A stretch of 35,873 bases of DNA from Rhodothermaeota bacterium MED-G12 (GTDB lineage Bacteria > Bacteroidota > Rhodothermia > Balneolales > Balneolaceae). The notes under the pieces were generated by a model. It worked only from the letters and a program-made list of their open reading frames with translations, searched no databases and was not told the DNA's origin. This document shows positions 32,463 to 35,873 of this stretch, piece after piece; the first letter of the stretch is position 1; each line of letters begins with the position of its first letter. Where the stretch lies: assembly GCA_002457365.1 (NCBI GenBank), contig NTKP01000013.1, positions 1 through 35,873 of the forward strand, read 5' to 3'. A program made the position numbers and the translations under genes.

Positions 32463-33907
32463 TCTAAGGGAAAATTGACTCGTTCAACTGCTTCTTGTTT
32501 GAATAGCCTCATACCGATGTTAAATCCAACCCATACCTGATAGTTAGCGCTTTTTATAGATGGGCTCCACACTGAATACCAGGCTAGGTCATCTACCGAA
32601 CCCTCTTTAAGTATATTAAGGCTGGGGCCTGCATAGATTGAAAATTGGTTATTCGGCATCGACGAGATTAAATAGCGGTAGGTGAATTGTTTCGTATTTT
32701 GCCTATGCCATTTATCCTCCATGTATTGATATAGAGACAACTCATGGGTAACCGTCCAATTATCCTTAGAAATTCCTGAAAAACGATCTCTCATATCGAA
32801 AACAAGCCCAATAGAGCCCCCTAATTTAAACACATTGCTTTCTTGAGGAACAAATCCCACACTAATTTGATTATATAATCGGTGAGTCCCAGTTGTAAAT
32901 CCCATGTCTAAGAACCCACTATCGGAGTAGCGAATGTCAACGTTTTTTCTCCCATTACCATACCAACTAACCAGGCCAATCGAAACTCCGTCAATCTCTT
33001 CAGCAACATTTACAAAACCTACGTGAAGTCCTGTTATCGTCTTTTGGATATTGACAGGACTTATAGTAAGTCCTGTCAAATCATTTGACAAAGTAGCTAC
33101 TCCAGATACACTTAAACCTTCTATTTTTTTAGCAGCGTTTATTCCTCCTGTTAGTATAAGTCCTTCCATAAAATCACCACTAACATTCGCAACACTAGAC
33201 ATTATTAGCCCAGATTGATCTTCAGTAGATACGTTAGCAATACCTGCAATAGTTAACACTTCTATGTCATCATTACTTATATTTGCAATACCCGCTAGGT
33301 TTAGCCCTTCGATATCTTCATTGGTCACATTAAAACCACCCGCCAAGTTAAGACCAGCTAGATCATCTTGGCTTAAATTTGCAATTCCAGCTATGTGCAT
33401 CCCACTTAGTTCACCAGCACTCACATTAAGTCCTGCGGAAAGTTGCAACCCCTCCATACTAGTTTCCGAGATGTTTGCTAGTCCACTAAGTTGAAGCCCT
33501 TTCATCGGCCCTTGGGAGTAGTTGGAGAGACCAGCAATGTTCAAACCTGACATTTCTCCTAATGAAACATTACCAAGTCCTGCTATTTGAAAGCCATGAA
33601 CATAGTTCGTCTCCACATTATATAACAAACCAAATTCTCGCCCATCTAAACCTCCATGAATCCCACCAACAAGATTAATCGAGTATTGTGCAGTATACTC
33701 TTGGGAGTTATTTCCATTAGTGCCTAAACTATTCAGAAATGTAACTCGCCACTTTGTATAAGATAGTGTAGAATCCCTGGACTGGTTTTCAAAATCAATT
33801 AATTCACTCGTGAAATCAGTATTATTTTGGGCGGATACTGAAGTTATAAATGGGCTCAGAAAAGCACTTAAGACAAGGGTAACAGTGCATAAAGATATCT
33901 TGTTCAT
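32450..33907 (-). CDS. LA_2272-like surface repeat protein with a 16-residue tandem repeat
   Basis: 485 residues with a signal peptide ending near SVSAQ (residue 27). Residues 105-248 are nine successive 16-residue units of the form G-L-x-[IL]-[AS]-G-[IL]-[AS]-N-[IV]-S-x5. They are followed by units of 15, 15, 14 and 14 residues to about 306, so the period shortens steadily. The pattern resembles the LA_2272 surface repeat family. Residues from about 320 to the end are beta-rich with aromatic residues (QISVGFVP, IGLVFDMRDRFSG, FSIYAGPSLNIL, VGFNIGMRLF), probably a barrel-like outer-membrane part. Each unit probably makes one or two beta strands, so a beta-solenoid or barrel is plausible. It is encoded alone, 75 bases after the channel gene on the same strand. 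Function unknown. Confidence 0.78.
   Translation of the reverse strand: MNKISLCTVTLVLSAFLSPFITSVSAQNNTDFTSELIDFENQSRDSTLSYTKWRVTFLNSLGTNGNNSQEYTAQYSINLVGGIHGGLDGREFGLLYNVETNYVHGFQIAGLGNVSLGEMSGLNIAGLSNYSQGPMKGLQLSGLANISETSMEGLQLSAGLNVSAGELSGMHIAGIANLSQDDLAGLNLAGGFNVTNEDIEGLNLAGIANISNDDIEVLTIAGIANVSTEDQSGLIMSSVANVSGDFMEGLILTGGINAAKKIEGLSVSGVATLSNDLTGLTISPVNIQKTITGLHVGFVNVAEEIDGVSIGLVSWYGNGRKNVDIRYSDSGFLDMGFTTGTHRLYNQISVGFVPQESNVFKLGGSIGLVFDMRDRFSGISKDNWTVTHELSLYQYMEDKWHRQNTKQFTYRYLISSMPNNQFSIYAGPSLNILKEGSVDDLAWYSVWSPSIKSANYQVWVGFNIGMRLFKQEAVERVNFPLERNF
32990..33595 (-). repeat. Degenerate tandem repeat region, 48-base period shortening to 42
   Basis: Coding repeats corresponding to residues 105-306 of the surface protein gene. 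The units are clear at protein level but diverged at nucleotide level, so recent slippage is not suggested. The last four units are 45, 45, 42 and 42 bases, all in frame. Confidence 0.8.
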
Positions 33908-33982
33908 AGGATCGGATTGACTTTTAATTCGTATAAATTATACGATTGAAATCTTTAAAAGTTCCTTATAACAATATGTTAT

Positions 33983-34816
33983 TCAGAGTTCGTTACCGCA
34001 ATGTTTGCAGAACAATGCATCCTTCTCATGGTCTTGCTTACCACATTCTACACAGCTGTGTTGCTTACGAGTGCTTTTGGTCATCTCATAGGTTACAATT
34101 CCTGTGGGTACGGCTATAATACCGTAGCCCAGTATCATAATTATGGCAGAAATAAATTGACCGAGCGGTGTAATAGGGGTTATGTCTCCAAAACCTACTG
34201 TTGAAAGGGTAACAATAGCCCAGTATATGGAAATTGGAATGTTACTAAAGCCATTTTCAGGCCCCTCAACCACATACATAATGGATCCTGCAAAGACACA
34301 TATTATCACAACAGCAAACAGAAAAACGAGAATTTTCCTTCTACTTTGCCATAAAGCCTTGGTAATAAAATTAGCCTCCGATAAATAATGAGCTAGCTTT
34401 AAAATACGAAATACTCGCAGTATTCGAAGAACTCGTATGGCTATGAGGTACTGCGTACCAGGTATAAGAATGCTTAAATAGGTAGGTAGAATAGCAAGGA
34501 AATCAATAACCCCGTAAAAGCTAAACACATATTGCTTAACTTTTTTTACCGTAGCAATCCTAAGTAGATATTCCACACTAAAAAGGAGGGTAAAGAACCA
34601 CTCTAATTTCCAAAGTAAATCACCGAAATTAGCTCTGATACTCCCAATACTATCCAACATTACCACCGCCACACTAAGTGCTATAGCTGCAATTAAAACA
34701 ATGTCGAATAATTTACCTGCAAGGGTATCCGAACCAAATATGATTACATGTATTCGTCTTCGAAATCCCTTCTTTTCAGGAATATTATCTAGATCAATCT
34801 TCATCCAGTAACTCAT
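33983..34816 (-). CDS. Voltage-gated potassium-channel-like protein with C-terminal zinc ribbon
   Basis: 277 residues, six-helix channel subunit that would form a tetramer in the inner membrane. S1 to S4 are visible; S4 (128-140) has Arg or Lys at every third position (R128, R131, R134, R137, K140). The pore holds TVGFGD (206-211), the potassium selectivity filter. After the last helix (about 222-243) comes a soluble tail with C255-x2-C258-x11-C270-x2-C273, a zinc-ribbon pattern. The ATG at 34816 overlaps the upstream cyclophilin gene by 23 bases. An ATG at 34804 (MKIDLDN) is an equally possible start. A similar ribbon tail occurs on some prokaryotic channel proteins, but its role here is unknown. 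Confidence 0.9.
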   Translation of the reverse strand: MSYWMKIDLDNIPEKKGFRRRIHVIIFGSDTLAGKLFDIVLIAAIALSVAVVMLDSIGSIRANFGDLLWKLEWFFTLLFSVEYLLRIATVKKVKQYVFSFYGVIDFLAILPTYLSILIPGTQYLIAIRVLRILRVFRILKLAHYLSEANFITKALWQSRRKILVFLFAVVIICVFAGSIMYVVEGPENGFSNIPISIYWAIVTLSTVGFGDITPITPLGQFISAIIMILGYGIIAVPTGIVTYEMTKSTRKQHSCVECGKQDHEKDALFCKHCGNEL

Positions 34817-35297
34817 TCCACATGGTCACTTCTTTTACCTGTGATAGAAGTTCATCGGCGAATCCAATTATTTCGACTTTCTTGATGGTATCACCTTGTT
34901 GTATGTTGTTTACAACTTCTTGGTCTTCTGAACTAACTACTTGACCAAAAATAGAATGACGGTCATCTAGCCAAGGTGTTGCTACATGTGTAATAAAAAA
35001 CTGACTGCCGTTGGTACCCGGACCTGCATTTGCCATGGATAATTTACCAGGCTCACTATGACGTAATGTAGGTACAAATTCGTCTTCAAAACGATAGCCA
35101 GGACCTCCTACACCAGAGCCCAGAGGACAGCCACCTTGGATCATGAAATCAGGAATTACTCGGTGGAAATGTAAGCCGTCATAAAAACCACGTAGGCTTA
35201 AATTAACGAAATTGGCCACGGTTTTTGGAGTTTGATCGGCAAATAATTCAAGATGAATAATGCCTTTAGAGGTATGAAGATTTGCTTGGATGGACAT
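34794..35297 (-). CDS. Peptidyl-prolyl cis-trans isomerase, cyclophilin type
   Basis: 167 residues with no signal peptide, so cytoplasmic. [13 protein letters not shown] (43-55) holds the catalytic Arg, and [30 protein letters not shown] (in two conserved stretches) carries the Gln, Phe and Trp of the cyclophilin pocket. It is the short bacterial PpiB-like form. The start [18 protein letters not shown] is typical. It overlaps the channel gene by 23 bases if that gene starts at 34816 (11 if at 34804), and lies 32 bases from the lipid A deacylase-like gene on the same strand, so the three may be co-transcribed. Confidence 0.94.
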   Translation of the reverse strand: MSIQANLHTSKGIIHLELFADQTPKTVANFVNLSLRGFYDGLHFHRVIPDFMIQGGCPLGSGVGGPGYRFEDEFVPTLRHSEPGKLSMANAGPGTNGSQFFITHVATPWLDDRHSIFGQVVSSEDQEVVNNIQQGDTIKKVEIIGFADELLSQVKEVTMWNELLDED

Positions 35298-35329
35298 AGT
35301 TTAAAAGGATCTAGTATCGTGATTTATGG

Positions 35330-35873
35330 TTAATCGATAAGATAAGATAATCTTAACAACATGTATATAGAGTCTATGCCAGGGTTTTGCTCCCCAGTTT
35401 GTGCATTTGAAATATGATGGAACGCTCCCCCAAACGAAATCACATATTGTTTCCCTAATGCCTGCTCAATAGTGGATTGCAACTCAAAATTGAAATTTAG
35501 GCGGCGACCTTTGTCCGTTGGAAAGGTATAAGGCATAATAGTAAATCCACCATACACCGTATTTCGCAGGCGAGTTGTTTTGTTAAGTTGAACAGTTGAA
35601 CTTAACCCAAGGGGATCCAAAGACCAGCCTCGGATAGTATCCAAGCTTCCACCGGCATCGCGCTTGGAATAAGTGTACTCTGTGATGGGGTGAAGACGTG
35701 CACTAACGTTTAAGTAGCTTCCAAAAATGCGAACAGTATAAGCCGATATATACCCAATACTGGCTCTCTGTGAAGAGGAATAGGGGGTTTTACCCAAAAA
35801 GATGTATGAAGTTGGGGAATGCGAATATCCTATAAAAAAAATCTGATTCACTGGTCTTAGCGTTTCAGCGATG
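35330..35873 (-). CDS. PagL-like lipid A 3-O-deacylase (acyloxyacyl hydrolase family), 5' end outside the window
   Basis: The reading frame is open to the right edge of the window, giving 180 residues without their N-terminus; a GTG at 35849-35851 is in frame but is not a convincing start because the upstream codons read on as coding. The visible part is an outer-membrane beta-barrel with alternating strands. The C-terminal GGAFHHISNAQTGEQNPGI matches the PagL active-site region (His-x-Ser-Asn, then N-P-G). It would remove a lipid A acyl chain, modulating the outer leaflet. It ends with LRLSYLID, a plausible last strand. It is followed at 32 bases by the cyclophilin gene. Confidence 0.8.
   Translation of the reverse strand, partial: IAETLRPVNQIFFIGYSHSPTSYIFLGKTPYSSSQRASIGYISAYTVRIFGSYLNVSARLHPITEYTYSKRDAGGSLDTIRGWSLDPLGLSSTVQLNKTTRLRNTVYGGFTIMPYTFPTDKGRRLNFNFELQSTIEQALGKQYVISFGGAFHHISNAQTGEQNPGIDSIYMLLRLSYLID

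Noticed and set aside
1..35873. tRNA, rRNA, CRISPR arrays, insertion sequences, integrases or phage genes
   Set aside because: None seen on either strand; gaps are short and nearly every gene belongs to a recognisable chromosomal family.

Overview
The window looks like a chromosomal segment of a moderately AT-rich Gram-negative bacterium of the Bacteroidota/Rhodothermota (FCB) group, most likely a Balneola-like member. This is inferred from lineage-typical families: a DUF4837 lipoprotein, a DUF2723 membrane protein, PorV/PorQ-type outer-membrane barrels, a protein with a type IX secretion (T9SS) C-terminal signal, a Bacteroidota-type YbeY whose third metal-site His is Asp, and the scarcity of Shine-Dalgarno sequences. 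Genes are tightly packed. I see no tRNA, rRNA, insertion sequence, prophage or CRISPR array.

Layout. (1) 1-4170, plus strand: the 3' end of pgeF, then dxr, rseP, psd and pssA, with starts overlapping stops or nearly so. This is an envelope and lipid operon. (2) 13922-4141, minus strand: eight near-contiguous genes, in transcription order a putative lipoprotein, an Asp-box beta-propeller with a T9SS-type tail, two PorV/PorQ-like barrels, a GT4-type glycosyltransferase, a Wzx-like flippase, a polysaccharide-deacetylase-family protein and a second GT4. It joins surface-protein and surface-glycan functions and is the most interesting unit here. (3) 13923-14278: a 356-base divergent intergenic region holding a plus-strand promoter candidate, a nested stem-loop and a strong intrinsic terminator just before trpE, so a possible attenuator or small RNA. 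(4) 14279-22102, plus strand: a complete tryptophan operon trpE-trpS-trpG-trpD-trpC-trpF-trpB-trpA with tryptophanyl-tRNA synthetase built in. A DUF4837 lipoprotein gene follows. (5) 30714-23269, minus strand: a DUF2723 membrane protein, a hypothetical protein, ybeY, a DUF445 membrane protein, a subtilase lipoprotein and a TrmH-family RNA methyltransferase. (6) 30900-32399, plus strand: a sodium:neurotransmitter-symporter family transporter. (7) 32450-35873, minus strand: a repeat-rich LA_2272-like surface protein, a voltage-gated potassium-channel-like protein ending in a zinc ribbon, a cyclophilin, and the 3' part of a PagL-like lipid A deacylase gene cut by the window edge.

How they fit together. 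Much of the window serves the envelope: isoprenoid precursor (dxr), phosphatidylserine and phosphatidylethanolamine synthesis (pssA, psd), envelope proteolysis (rseP, subtilase), peptidoglycan fidelity (pgeF), glycan export (the minus-strand cluster) and lipid A editing. The trp operon couples tryptophan synthesis with its use in tRNA charging. All functional calls rest on motif recognition by eye; no database search was possible.
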